DNA of 64,000 bases from Corallococcus sp. AS-1-6 (GTDB lineage Bacteria; Myxococcota; Myxococcia; Myxococcales; Myxococcaceae), in the NCBI RefSeq assembly GCF_020037015.1, contig NZ_JAIQDE010000021.1:104479-168478 (forward strand). Reading direction: 5' to 3'. A program made the translations under genes and the position numbers. Of this stretch, positions 49,870 through 58,638 are shown piece by piece. How positions within the stretch are numbered: the first letter of the stretch is position 1; each line of letters starts with the position of its first letter. Below the pieces are notes generated by a model. It worked only from the letters and a program-made list of their open reading frames with translations. It made no database searches and was not told where the DNA came from.

Positions 49870-52200
49870 ATGACGTCTGGCGTGACGCGCGGCCGGTGGT
49901 GGACCGTCCTCCTCCTCGCCGTCCTGGGCGTGGGGCTGAGCGCGACAGTGGCATGGCGGGTGTCGGCCACGCTGGGCACCCCCTTCGCGTCGCTGCTGGT
50001 GGACCCCTACGGAGCCTTCTCCTCCGTCTACCTGCCCACGTGGAGCGAGGGCCACCGGATGCCCTTGCGCCACCCGGACCTCCTCGTGGCCTGCGAGGGA
50101 ACTCCCATGGACGGAGACGTCGCGAGGTCGGGGCTGCCTGGAACGCAACTGCGCGCCTGTGTCCAGGAGGCGGCGCGCCAGGGCCGCACGCACGTGGCGC
50201 TGACGTTCCTCCGGCGAGGCGGCGAACGCCTCACCCTGAACCAACCCCTGCGCCACTTCGGAGCGGAAGAAGGCCTCTTCCTGTTCGGGGTCTACGCCCT
50301 GGTGGGCGGCTTCCTGCTGTGGTCCGGCCTGCTGGTGTTGCTGCTCGCGGGCCGGAGGGACGGGGCGTTGGCCTACGGCGTGCTGTGCATCTCCAGCCAT
50401 GTCTTCCTGCTCACGCTGTTCGACTACCACACGCAAGCCACCTTCATGCCGCTCTTCATCCTGTCGCGCCTGGGGACGGCGGTGGGCAGCGTGTGGTTGG
50501 GATACGCCTTCCCGGAGCGGCCCGTGCGCTTGCGTCGCTTCTGGCTGAGCGCGCTGTGGCTGCTGGCGGTGGCGGCCGTGCTCGCGGCGGCGTGGCTCCT
50601 CCTCGCTCCAGGCCTGGGCCTGGGCACGGCCCGGGTCCGCCACTGGGTGGACGTCGCGTCCCAGGGCTCGCTGTTGGTCTGCGGGGTGGCCATCCTCGTC
50701 CGGCTCCGAGGCAGCACCGGACGCGCGCGGGCGGAGCTGCTCGCGGCGGCCTGGGGGCTCGCCGCGCTCCCGGTCGTGCTCGCGGTGATTGTGTTCTCCG
50801 GCCGGGGCTTCTACCTGGTGGTGCCCTGCTTCATCGCGCTGCTGCCCTTGTCCATCGGCTACGGCCTCATCCGGCACAACGTGCTGGCGGTGACCGCGGT
50901 GCTCACGCGGCGCCTGCTGGCCATTCCCCTCGTGCTGGCGGGACTGCTCGCGGCCTCCTTCGCATGGCTCGCGACGCGGCGGTTCCTGGATGTCTCCACG
51001 GTGTCGCAGGCGCTGCCGCTGCTGGTCGCGTTCGCCACCTTCCTGGCCCTGGTCTTGCTCGGCAGACCGCTCGTGGTCCGACTCTTCTTCCCCGCCACCC
51101 TCCAGTTCCGCCCCACCGTGGAACAGCTCAGCGACGAGCTGTCCGCCCCGCGTGAGCCCGGTGCCCTCCGGGACACGCTGGAGCGAGTCGTCCGGCGCTG
51201 GTTGCCCACGGGGCAGGTCCAGGTCCTCGACCTGGGAGAATGGTCGATGGTGGAGCACCTGCCAGAGAATGCGCAGGCCACCCTTCAAGCGGGCACGCAC
51301 CTGTGGACGCAGGAGGGCCCCTGGCACCGGAGGCTTCTCGTCCCCATGCGCTCGTCAGGCGAGTTGCGGGGCGTCTTGCTGCTGGCCCCCAAGCATCAGG
51401 CCGCGCTCTACACGAACGCGGACCTGGAGCTGCTCCAGACCATCGCCAGCCTGGGTGGCGTGGCGCTGCACAACGCCCAGGTCCTCCAGGAACTCGACGT
51501 GCTCCGCCAGGCGCAGGTGGGCGCGGCGCACGAGGAGAAGCGGCTCGCCCTCGCGGTGTTGAGCGCGGAGATCTCCCACGAGATTGCCTATCCGCTGAAC
51601 TTCTTCCGCCACCTGCTCCGCCAGGGCGGTCAGTCCCAGCCACTGGAAGCCGAGGACGTCGACATCGGCCGGGAAGAGATCGAACGGCTGGAGCGCATGC
51701 TCGGGTCTCTGCGCCGCCTGTCATTGCCACCGCCGCGAGTGGAACCAGTGGCGGTACTTCCCCGAGCCCGCCGCGCCCTGGACCTCATCCGGGATCAGGT
51801 CCAGGCAAGGCGCATCAACGTCACGGTCGACATCCCCGAGTCGCTTCAACTGCTCGCGGAGCCGGATGCCATGGTGCAGCTCTTCGCCAACCTCCTGCGC
51901 AACGCCGTACAGGCCGCGGGGGACGGCGGACAGATGGGCGTGCGAGCCTGGGAGGAGGGCCCGGAGCAGCTCCTGGAGGTCTGGGACTCGGGCCCGGGTA
52001 TTCCAGAGGCCGCGAAGGACACGCTGTTCGACCCCTGGGTGACGACGCGCAAGGAGGGGCTGGGCCTGGGGCTGTCCGTCACCCAGCGCATCGTGAGGCG
52101 CTTCGGCTGGAACATCGCCGTCCATCGCGAGCAGGGGCGCACCTGCTTCCGCATCCACGCCCGCCGCCTCGCGGACCCCCGTTCGCTGGAGAGTGCATGA
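49870..52200 (+). CDS. Multi-pass membrane histidine kinase with PDZ-like outer domain
   Basis: This is a 776-residue kinase. One helix (about 10-30) precedes an extracytoplasmic domain of ~100 residues with a PDZ-like pattern (LLVACEGTPMDG ... VALTFLRRGGERL). About nine further helices follow (133-400), the region ending SIGYGLIRHNVLAVTAVLTRR, a pattern also seen in ComP-type kinases. A GAF-like domain (~420-545) and the kinase core come next: phospho-acceptor His in AEISHEIAYPLN, N box LLRNAVQAA, G1 DSGPGIPE and G2 GLGLGLS. The stop overlaps the regulator start (ATGA). The polytopic sensor suits a hydrophobic or lipid-modified ligand. Confidence 0.83.
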   Translation: MTSGVTRGRWWTVLLLAVLGVGLSATVAWRVSATLGTPFASLLVDPYGAFSSVYLPTWSEGHRMPLRHPDLLVACEGTPMDGDVARSGLPGTQLRACVQEAARQGRTHVALTFLRRGGERLTLNQPLRHFGAEEGLFLFGVYALVGGFLLWSGLLVLLLAGRRDGALAYGVLCISSHVFLLTLFDYHTQATFMPLFILSRLGTAVGSVWLGYAFPERPVRLRRFWLSALWLLAVAAVLAAAWLLLAPGLGLGTARVRHWVDVASQGSLLVCGVAILVRLRGSTGRARAELLAAAWGLAALPVVLAVIVFSGRGFYLVVPCFIALLPLSIGYGLIRHNVLAVTAVLTRRLLAIPLVLAGLLAASFAWLATRRFLDVSTVSQALPLLVAFATFLALVLLGRPLVVRLFFPATLQFRPTVEQLSDELSAPREPGALRDTLERVVRRWLPTGQVQVLDLGEWSMVEHLPENAQATLQAGTHLWTQEGPWHRRLLVPMRSSGELRGVLLLAPKHQAALYTNADLELLQTIASLGGVALHNAQVLQELDVLRQAQVGAAHEEKRLALAVLSAEISHEIAYPLNFFRHLLRQGGQSQPLEAEDVDIGREEIERLERMLGSLRRLSLPPPRVEPVAVLPRARRALDLIRDQVQARRINVTVDIPESLQLLAEPDAMVQLFANLLRNAVQAAGDGGQMGVRAWEEGPEQLLEVWDSGPGIPEAAKDTLFDPWVTTRKEGLGLGLSVTQRIVRRFGWNIAVHREQGRTCFRIHARRLADPRSLESA

Positions 52201-53594
52201 AGATCCTCATCATCGACGACCAGCGCAGCGCACGGCGGGTCCTCACGACGGTGCTTTCCTCCATGGCGGGCCTGGAGCTCCGGGAGGCCGCCAGCCTCGA
52301 CGAGGCGCGAAGGTGCCTTGCCGAGGAGTCCATCGACGTGGCGCTGGTGGACATCCGCCTGAGCGCGGACTCACGCAACCGCGACGGGCTCGTCCTCATC
52401 GAGGAGATCCGCAAGCGCACGAGCGCGGTCCCCATCGTCGTCACCGCCTCCAGCGAGATGGCGGAGATCCGCACCGCGATGCGCCTGGGCGCCTACGACT
52501 ATGTCCTCAAGGACGACCTCTGCGCGGAGCTCATCGTCCCCATCCTCGAAGGGCTCCGGGACCGGCGGAGGTTGGAGCAGGAGGTGCAGGTCCTCCGCGC
52601 GCGCGAAGGCACCCAGCGGATGCCAGGGATGGTGGGAAGCTCCGCCGCGCACCAGCGCCTGTTGTCCCTGGTGCGCCGGGTGGCGCTGTCGGACCGCCCC
52701 GTCCTCGTCCTGGGCCCCACGGGCGCCGGAAAGGAAGGCGCCGTCCGAGCGCTGCACGCCCTGGGACCCAGGCCGGACGCGCCACTCCTGGAGATCAACT
52801 GTGGCGCCATCCCCGAACAGCTCATGGAATCACAGCTCTTCGGCCACGAGCGGGGGGCCTTCACCGGAGCGGACCGGCGGCAGGACGGCCTGCTGAAGGC
52901 GGTAGGGCAGGGGACGCTCTTCCTGGACGAGATCGCGGAGCTGCCACTGAGCCTCCAGGCCAAGCTGCTGCGAGTGCTGGAGGCCGGGCACTTCCGTCCC
53001 ATCGGTGCGACGGCGGAGCAGGCCTTCCAGGGCCGGGTGGCGGCCGCGACGCACGCGGACCTGGAGGAGCTGGTGCGGCAGCGGAAGTTCCGCGAGGACC
53101 TCTACTTCCGGCTCAACGTGCTGGAGGTCCGGGTGCCCTCCTTGGAGGAGCGGCGCGAGGACATCCCGGCGCTGCTCGCCCACTTCGTCCAGCAGCAGCG
53201 GCGCTCCCTGCGCTTCTCCTCCGAAGCCGTGGACCAGCTCACGCGGATGGCCTGGCCCGGCAACGTCCGCCAACTGCGCAACCTCGTGGACCGGTTGGCG
53301 GTGTTCGCCGAAACGGACGAAATCACCCCCGACGTCCTCGCCGAGCTGCCGGGCCGTCCCAGCCAGGGCGCCGCGCGTGAGGACCCCATGAAGGACCTCG
53401 TGCGAACGGTGCTGCGGATGCCCGACGCGGGAGACAAGCTGGAGCGTCTGGAGCAGGCGATGATCACCGAAGCCATGTCGCTCGCCGAGGGCAACAAGAG
53501 CGCCGCCGCGCGGCTGCTGGGCGTGCACCGCAAGGCCATCGAGCGGCGCCTGGGCCGGAAGGAGGACGAGCCCCTCTCCGGCCCGGAGCAATGA
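52197..53594 (+). CDS. NtrC-type sigma-54 response regulator
   Basis: The 465-residue activator has a receiver (1-125, acceptor Asp in VALVDIRLSADS), then a sigma-54 AAA+ domain with Walker A GPTGAGKEG, the sigma-54 contact loop ERGAFTGA, Walker B TLFLDEI, and RLNVLEVRVPSLEERREDIP. It ends in a Fis-type helix-turn-helix (GNKSAAARLLGVHRKAIERRL). The Asp is followed by a short insertion (SADSRNRDG). It overlaps the kinase gene, so the pair is a cognate two-component system. The operon has a sigma-54 promoter with an upstream dyad, so this protein probably activates its own operon. Confidence 0.92.
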   Translation: MKILIIDDQRSARRVLTTVLSSMAGLELREAASLDEARRCLAEESIDVALVDIRLSADSRNRDGLVLIEEIRKRTSAVPIVVTASSEMAEIRTAMRLGAYDYVLKDDLCAELIVPILEGLRDRRRLEQEVQVLRAREGTQRMPGMVGSSAAHQRLLSLVRRVALSDRPVLVLGPTGAGKEGAVRALHALGPRPDAPLLEINCGAIPEQLMESQLFGHERGAFTGADRRQDGLLKAVGQGTLFLDEIAELPLSLQAKLLRVLEAGHFRPIGATAEQAFQGRVAAATHADLEELVRQRKFREDLYFRLNVLEVRVPSLEERREDIPALLAHFVQQQRRSLRFSSEAVDQLTRMAWPGNVRQLRNLVDRLAVFAETDEITPDVLAELPGRPSQGAAREDPMKDLVRTVLRMPDAGDKLERLEQAMITEAMSLAEGNKSAAARLLGVHRKAIERRLGRKEDEPLSGPEQ

Positions 53595-54800
53595 CTACCG
53601 CCGCGCCATCGCCCCCCGGGGCGTCTTCCCCCGGGTCAGGTGGTTCACCGCCTCACCCAGCCCCTCCACGGTGAGGGCGAACATGGGGAACACGTTGGCG
53701 ATGACCGCGATGGTCCCCGAGCGCCACGACCCGCGAGGCTCCGGGTTGAGCCACACGTTGCGCTCGAAGTGCTGCGCCAGTTGCATCAGCCACGTGAGAC
53801 CCTCCAGCCCCTCCTGCCGGTACTGGCCATTGGCATCCGTGCGGATGCCCAGCTCATACGGGGCCATGGACGCATCCCCCACCATCACCAGCTTGTGATG
53901 CCTCCCCACCTGCGCGGTGAGCTCCGGCACGGTGATGCCGCCGGTGAGCTGCGGCGTGGCGTACAGCTTCCCGTAGACGCAGTTGTGGAAGTAGTAGGTG
54001 CGCAGCTCCTTGAAGTGCGTGGCCTGGCTGGCGACGCTGAACAACCGGCTCACCAGGTGCGCGTACGGGTCCATGGAGCCGCCCACGTCCATGCACAGCA
54101 CCACGCGCGTGTTGGGCCGGCGCGGCGGACGCGTCACCACCTCCAGCTCCCCCGCGTTCTTCGCGGTGGCGGCGATGCTCTCGTCCACGTCCAGCTCCTC
54201 CGCCACGCCCTCGCGCGCGAAGGCCCGCAGCTTGCGCAGCGCCACCGCCAGTTGCCGCGTGTCCAGCACCAGGTCGTCGCGGTAGCCCGCGTACTTGCGC
54301 GCCCCGGCCTGCCACAGCGCCTGGCCCTGACGCCCGCCCGCGCCGCCAATGCGCACGCCCTGCCGGGCCAGGCCGTTGTTGCCAAAGGCAGACGCGCCGC
54401 CCGTGCCCACCCAGCGGCTTCCGCCGTCGTGGCGCTCGGTCTGCTCCTTCAGGCGCTGCTCCAACTGCCGCCGCAGCTCCTCCGGGTCCCACTGCTCCAG
54501 CAGCGCAATCTCCTCCGGGCTCAGGTCGGTGCGCTCCTTCGCCTCCTCCAGCCAGGACAAGAGCTCCTCGGTGAGCTTCAGCGCGTCGGAGGCGACGCCC
54601 TGGAAGTGCGCGAGGAACGCCTGGTCAAAGGCATCCAACTGCGTCTCCGAGTGCACCAGGAGCGCGCGAGCCACGTGGTAGAACCCATCCAGGCTGCTGT
54701 CATGCAGCCCGGCCTTCAGCGCCCCGGCCAGGGCGAGCGCCTCCTGCGCGCCCACCTTCACCCCGCGCCTTCGCAGCTCGTAGAAGAACGGCAGGAACAT
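53595..54800 (-). CDS. VWA-domain protein (MoxR partner)
   Basis: The 401-residue protein has a von Willebrand A-type domain in its carboxyl half, with the metal-site motif DVGGSM (Asp-x-Gly-x-Ser) after VVLCM. The amino part is helical and charged. Such CoxE-like VWA proteins work with MoxR ATPases in assembling or activating complexes. The MoxR gene lies 19 bp upstream in the same direction. ATG 54800 begins MFLPFFYELRRRGVKV, the usual start of this family. Its stop directly abuts that of the sigma-54 regulator (convergent, no spacer). Confidence 0.87.
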   Translation of the reverse strand: MFLPFFYELRRRGVKVGAQEALALAGALKAGLHDSSLDGFYHVARALLVHSETQLDAFDQAFLAHFQGVASDALKLTEELLSWLEEAKERTDLSPEEIALLEQWDPEELRRQLEQRLKEQTERHDGGSRWVGTGGASAFGNNGLARQGVRIGGAGGRQGQALWQAGARKYAGYRDDLVLDTRQLAVALRKLRAFAREGVAEELDVDESIAATAKNAGELEVVTRPPRRPNTRVVLCMDVGGSMDPYAHLVSRLFSVASQATHFKELRTYYFHNCVYGKLYATPQLTGGITVPELTAQVGRHHKLVMVGDASMAPYELGIRTDANGQYRQEGLEGLTWLMQLAQHFERNVWLNPEPRGSWRSGTIAVIANVFPMFALTVEGLGEAVNHLTRGKTPRGAMARR

Positions 54801-54819
54801 GGCGTGGTCCCCGTGTCCC

Positions 54820-55668
54820 TTAAGCGCGCGTCCGCCGGCCGCGGCCAAAGGCCTCCGCCACCGCCACCAGGTCCTGCTCCTTCTTGAGCAGCGCGCCCAG
54901 GAACGGCAACTGCTCCTCCAGCTTCAGCTCCACCACGCCGTTGGCCTTGAGCACGGAAATCCAGTCGATGAGCTCGCTGGTGGACGGCCGCTTGCGCAGG
55001 CGCGTCATCGCGCGCAGCTCGTAGAAGACCTTGAGCGCCTGGTCCGCCAGCGCGGCGTCCAGCCCCGGGTGGTGCACGTCCACGATGCGCTGCATGAGCT
55101 CGCGCTCCGGGAAGTCGATGAAGTGGAACACGCACCGGCGCAGGAACGCGTCAGGCAATTCCTTCTCGTTGTTGCTGGTGATGAGCACCACGGGGCGGTG
55201 CTTCGCCACCACCTCGTCGTTCGTCTCGGAGATGCGGAAGCGCATCCGGTCCAGCTCGTGGAGCAGGTCGTTGGGGAACTCCAGGTCCGCCTTGTCCACC
55301 TCGTCGATGAGCAACACCACGCGCTCCAGAGCGGCGAACGCCTCGCCCAGCGGCCCCATGCGGATGTATCGCCGGATGTCTCGCACGTCCCCGTCCCCGA
55401 AGCGCGAGTCATACAGCCGCTGCACGGTGTCGTAGACATACAAGCCATCCTGCGCGCGCGTGGTGCTCTTCACGTGCCAGGTGAGCAGCTTCAATCCCAG
55501 CCCCTGGGCAATCGCTTCCGCCAGCAGCGTCTTGCCCGTGCCGGGCTCGCCCTTGACCAGCAGGGGGCGCTGGAGCGTGAGGGCGCAGTTGACGGCCGCC
55601 TGCAGGCCCTCGCTCGTGAGGTAGGAGTCGGTGCCGCGGAATCGAACAGGAGTGGGAACCGGAGTCAT
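54820..55668 (-). CDS. MoxR-family AAA+ ATPase
   Basis: The 282-residue MoxR ATPase has Walker A GEPGTGKTLLAEAIA, Walker B VVLLIDEVDKAD, sensor 1 VLITSNNEKELPDAFLRRC with the arginine finger, and a helical lid. MoxR proteins act as chaperones with VWA proteins, and the partner is the next gene. ATG 55668 follows AAAGGA at 4-5 bases. The gene is divergent from the AT-hook gene, with a 72-bp shared spacer. Confidence 0.9.
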   Translation of the reverse strand: MTPVPTPVRFRGTDSYLTSEGLQAAVNCALTLQRPLLVKGEPGTGKTLLAEAIAQGLGLKLLTWHVKSTTRAQDGLYVYDTVQRLYDSRFGDGDVRDIRRYIRMGPLGEAFAALERVVLLIDEVDKADLEFPNDLLHELDRMRFRISETNDEVVAKHRPVVLITSNNEKELPDAFLRRCVFHFIDFPERELMQRIVDVHHPGLDAALADQALKVFYELRAMTRLRKRPSTSELIDWISVLKANGVVELKLEEQLPFLGALLKKEQDLVAVAEAFGRGRRTRA

Positions 55669-55740
55669 GGTTGGTTCCTTTAACATCCCGGGGAATGTTT
55701 CCATCCCTCCCCAGGCGGTTGGGTGTATATCCTGCCCCAC

Positions 55741-56391
55741 ATGGCTCCACTTTCCCTTGAGACCGAACTTCGCGACATGGTCCGCCGCGAGTTGCAACTG
55801 CAACTGGCTCCCGTTCAGAAGGCCGTGGCCCGGATGGCCAAGGGGCTGGATGCGTTGGATGCGTTGCGCGCGGTGACCGACCGCCTGGCGCCGCTGTCCA
55901 GCCGCCTGGGGGCCGTGGCGGGCGTGCGCACGCCCACGCTGGCGCCGGAGCCGGTGGCCCGCCGCCGTCCGGGTCGCCCGCCGAAGGCCGCGCCCGCCGC
56001 GAAGGCCGCGCCCGTGAAGGCGCCCGCCGCGAAGGCCGCGCCCGTGAAGGCGCCCGCCGCGAAGTCTCCGGGCCGCCCGCCCAAGGCCGCCGCCGCGGAA
56101 GACACCCAGGCCTGCGCCGTCGTCGGCTGCAAGCGCCAGAGCCGCTCCAAGGGCTACTGCTCGGCGCACTACCAGAAGCTGCGCCTGCTCATCCGCACCG
56201 GCCGCCGCCCGGACGCGTGGGTGGATGGCGCGAAGCCGCAGTCGGTCCAGGACGTCACGCTGCCGCGGGGCCGCGCGGGCAGCCAGGCGCTGAAGGAAGC
56301 GGCGAAGCCGGCCGCGCCCGCGGCGCCGCCCAAGCCCAAGGCGTGGGTGCGCAAGAAGGGCTCCAGCGGCGGCATGGTGTCGCTGACCTGA
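55741..56391 (+). CDS. AT-hook and zinc-knuckle DNA-binding-type protein
   Basis: The 216-residue protein has a helical start, then a basic Ala/Lys/Pro-rich stretch with two AT-hook cores (RRPGRPPK about 75-82 and SPGRPPK about 109-115) separated by AAPVKAPAAK repeats. A C-x4-C-x9-C-x2-H cluster (Cys125, Cys130, Cys140, His143) could bind zinc. AT-hooks bind the minor groove of AT-rich DNA, which is rare in this genome, so it may mark promoters or act as an architectural protein. The ATG lies just after a TATATCCT element with no ribosome site, so the mRNA may be leaderless. Confidence 0.7.
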   Translation: MAPLSLETELRDMVRRELQLQLAPVQKAVARMAKGLDALDALRAVTDRLAPLSSRLGAVAGVRTPTLAPEPVARRRPGRPPKAAPAAKAAPVKAPAAKAAPVKAPAAKSPGRPPKAAAAEDTQACAVVGCKRQSRSKGYCSAHYQKLRLLIRTGRRPDAWVDGAKPQSVQDVTLPRGRAGSQALKEAAKPAAPAAPPKPKAWVRKKGSSGGMVSLT

Positions 56392-56485
56392 CGCCGTCCG
56401 TCGTCCGCGCGCCTCCCCGCGTGGCGGGTCGCCCCCAGCGGCCCGCCGTGCGTGCCTCAGGCCCGACACGGGTTGCTTCCTTCCA

Positions 56486-56514
56486 TTGACATGCGGGCCG
56501 TGGAGGTGTGAATC
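56486..56514 (+). promoter_or_regulatory. Possible promoter giving a leaderless mRNA
   Basis: TTGACA (56486-56491), a 17-bp spacer and TGAATC (56509-56514) precede ATG 56523 so closely that transcription would start at or next to the codon. This would explain the absence of a ribosome site at normal spacing; the GGAGG at 56502 is 16 bases away. The -10 is weak. Confidence 0.4.
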
Positions 56515-56522
56515 CCGGCCCC

Positions 56523-57065
56523 ATGAGCGAGCAATATCCAGTCACCGTCGCGGTCCGCCGTCCCGACGGTTCGGTGGAGCAGGTCCGGGTGGGCACGGCG
56601 TACAGGAACGGCGAAGGCTTCACGCTTCAACTGGGCGAGCTGTCCATGAGCGCCACGCCCGTCGCGGCGTCGGCCCCGGCGTATCGCCGTCCCGCGTCCT
56701 CGGGCGCCCCGTCCGGTGGTGGCGGAGGCGGAGGCGGAGGCGGCGACGGCACGCTCCTGCCCAACTACGGCCGCAGCAAGGGCGCCCCCGTCTACGGCGC
56801 CAGCCTCCAGGACCTGGAGTTCTACGCCAACGGCGCGCGCCGCTCCCTGGCGGACCCCAGCAAGTCGCGCTGGCACGACAAGGAGCGCCAGCTCCTGGCC
56901 GCCATCGAGGCGGAGATCGCCCGGCAGCGCGGTGAGGGCGGCGGCGGTGGCGAGCCCCCCGCGCGCGGCGGCGGTGGAGGCCGGGGCGGTGGCTACGGCT
57001 ACGGCAACCCGCCGGACGACGGCGACATCCCGCCCCCCAACGACGACGACAACATCCCCTTCTGA
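56523..57065 (+). CDS. Protein with SSB-like acidic C-terminal tail
   Basis: The 180-residue protein has a small beta domain (residues 1-42) with VGTAYRNGEGFTLQLGEL, a pattern like the NKDGKGF-I-L motif in small plasmid and phage proteins found with single-strand DNA-binding proteins. Then come a Gly-rich linker, a helical segment (SLQDLEFYANGARRSL ... LLAAIEAEIARQR), a second Gly-rich linker and an acidic end NDDDNIPF. SSB ends in DDDIPF, which recruits repair and replication enzymes, so this protein may mimic or compete with SSB. It has no OB-fold that I can see. ATG 56523 was chosen; GTG 56508 is possible. Confidence 0.65.
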   Translation: MSEQYPVTVAVRRPDGSVEQVRVGTAYRNGEGFTLQLGELSMSATPVAASAPAYRRPASSGAPSGGGGGGGGGGDGTLLPNYGRSKGAPVYGASLQDLEFYANGARRSLADPSKSRWHDKERQLLAAIEAEIARQRGEGGGGGEPPARGGGGGRGGGYGYGNPPDDGDIPPPNDDDNIPF

Positions 57066-57483
57066 GGGGCGCTTCGGAGCTCCCGCGGCTCGCGGAAAAG
57101 CGGCCGCGGGAAGATCCAATCGGTCCAGTCCCGCGCAATAGAGGGGGAGCCCGCGGGACCCGCTGCGCGACGCACGGACCATTGACATCTTGGGTGCAAT
57201 GGCAGACACCGTGGGTCTTTCCGGCGTCCACTGTCCGTGAATTGACACGTCGCGTGTGATTCATTCCACGTCGATGGCTTCATTTCTGAAACATTCCGCA
57301 TCCTGCGGATTTCACAGGCATCCGGGACAGTTCTGTCCTGGCCTGTACTTCACGAATGACGCGTCCAGGAACAGGAACTCCGTCTTTCCAAGGGCTTAGG
57401 AGGTGGCCTGGAACGTGCTCTACGCACACGTGACAGGGAATCCATCCCGTCCGGCGAGGCTGTGAAATCGCGAGGCCATGGAA
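57066..57483. other. Intergenic spacer with a hairpin (418 bp)
   Basis: It contains a stem at 57082-57110 (CCCGCGGC/GCCGCGGG, 13-base loop) without a T-run, which may end transcription of the upstream gene. Two TTGACA boxes (57182, 57242) lack convincing -10 boxes. I find no gene. Confidence 0.45.
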
Positions 57484-58593
57484 ATGACCGAACGGGTGTG
57501 TGTGGTGGGAGCGGGTTCGTTCGTCCCAGCACGGACCATCTCCAACGAGCGGATCGCGAAGGCGATCCCCGGCTGGTCGGCCGCCCGCATCGAAGAGAAG
57601 ATTGGCATCAAGGAGCGCCGCTTCCTCTGGGACTTCGACGATGAGACGGGCCGCGCCATCCCGCCGCCGGACGACGTGCTGGGGCGCTTCTATCCGGCGA
57701 CGAACACGGACATGTGCGAGGTGTCGCTGCGCCAGGCCCTCTCCCGAGGCGGCGTGGACCCGAAGGAGCTGGACGCGCTCTTCGTGGTGACGTGCACCCC
57801 GGACGCGCCGCACTTCAACCACGACGCCATGGTGCTGCACGAGCGGCTGGGCCTGCGCGAGGACGCCTTCGCGCTGGTGGTGGACGACGGCTGCGGCGGC
57901 ACGCCCTACGTGCTGGACCTGGTGCGCAAGATGATGGAGGGCGGCCGCTTCCGCACGGTGGCGGTGGTGGCCTCGGCGTTCACCTCGCCGCTGCTCAACC
58001 GGGAGGTCTACACGGACGAGCTGCCGCCCACGCCGGGCCGCCCCAAGGCGCTCAACGCCTATCTGTCCATGTATGTCTTCGGAGACGGCGCGGGCGCGGT
58101 GGTGCTGCGCAATCAGGAGGTCCCCGAGGACGGTCCGGGCATCCTCTCCTCGTTCTCCGGCAACGCATACGCGGAGCTCGTGTCGCGCCGGGGCGGCGGC
58201 ATGTTGAAGCTGCCCTACCAGCCGGGTCGCACGCGCCCGGCCGAGATGGCCTTCGTGGTGGACGGCTTCAAGGTCGCGCGCAGCTACCCGGAGTACATGC
58301 AGAAGTGCCTGGACGCGGTGCTCACGCCCGCGGTGCGTGAGCAGGTGCGGCGCTACTACTTCCACCAGCCCAACAAGCGGGTGATGGACTCGTTCGTGGC
58401 CCGCGCGGGCCTGCCCAGGGACGCGGTGGCCTGCAACGTGGACCGGATTGGCAATACGTCCGCGGCCGGGATGTTGATTCTCCTGGCGGACGACCTGGAG
58501 CAGGGTCGTGTTGCACTCGGCAGTGGGGACCTGGTGGTGGTGGCGGCTGTCGGTGCCAACGTCCATTATGGGGCCCAGCTCGTGCGGCTGTAG
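57484..58593 (+). CDS. 3-oxoacyl-ACP synthase III-like enzyme
   Basis: The 369-residue thiolase-fold enzyme has all three catalytic residues of FabH-type condensing enzymes: Cys in VVDDGCGGTPYV, His in YYFHQPNKRVMD (the usual HQAN is HQPN), and Asn in NVDRIGNTSAAG. It should condense an acyl-CoA with malonyl-ACP, or act in secondary metabolism. I chose ATG 57484, which has GAGG 8 bases upstream; ATG 57478 is too close to it. No other fatty-acid or polyketide genes are near, so it may be a specialised, stand-alone enzyme. Confidence 0.87.
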   Translation: MTERVCVVGAGSFVPARTISNERIAKAIPGWSAARIEEKIGIKERRFLWDFDDETGRAIPPPDDVLGRFYPATNTDMCEVSLRQALSRGGVDPKELDALFVVTCTPDAPHFNHDAMVLHERLGLREDAFALVVDDGCGGTPYVLDLVRKMMEGGRFRTVAVVASAFTSPLLNREVYTDELPPTPGRPKALNAYLSMYVFGDGAGAVVLRNQEVPEDGPGILSSFSGNAYAELVSRRGGGMLKLPYQPGRTRPAEMAFVVDGFKVARSYPEYMQKCLDAVLTPAVREQVRRYYFHQPNKRVMDSFVARAGLPRDAVACNVDRIGNTSAAGMLILLADDLEQGRVALGSGDLVVVAAVGANVHYGAQLVRL

Positions 58594-58638
58594 CGCGCAC
58601 GGGTGTTCATCTCCTCCCCCCCGGAGATTCCCCCCTCT

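Noticed and set aside
57182..57247. Two TTGACA boxes as promoters of the KASIII-like gene
   Set aside because: Neither has a recognisable -10 box at 16-18 bp, so I did not list them as promoters.
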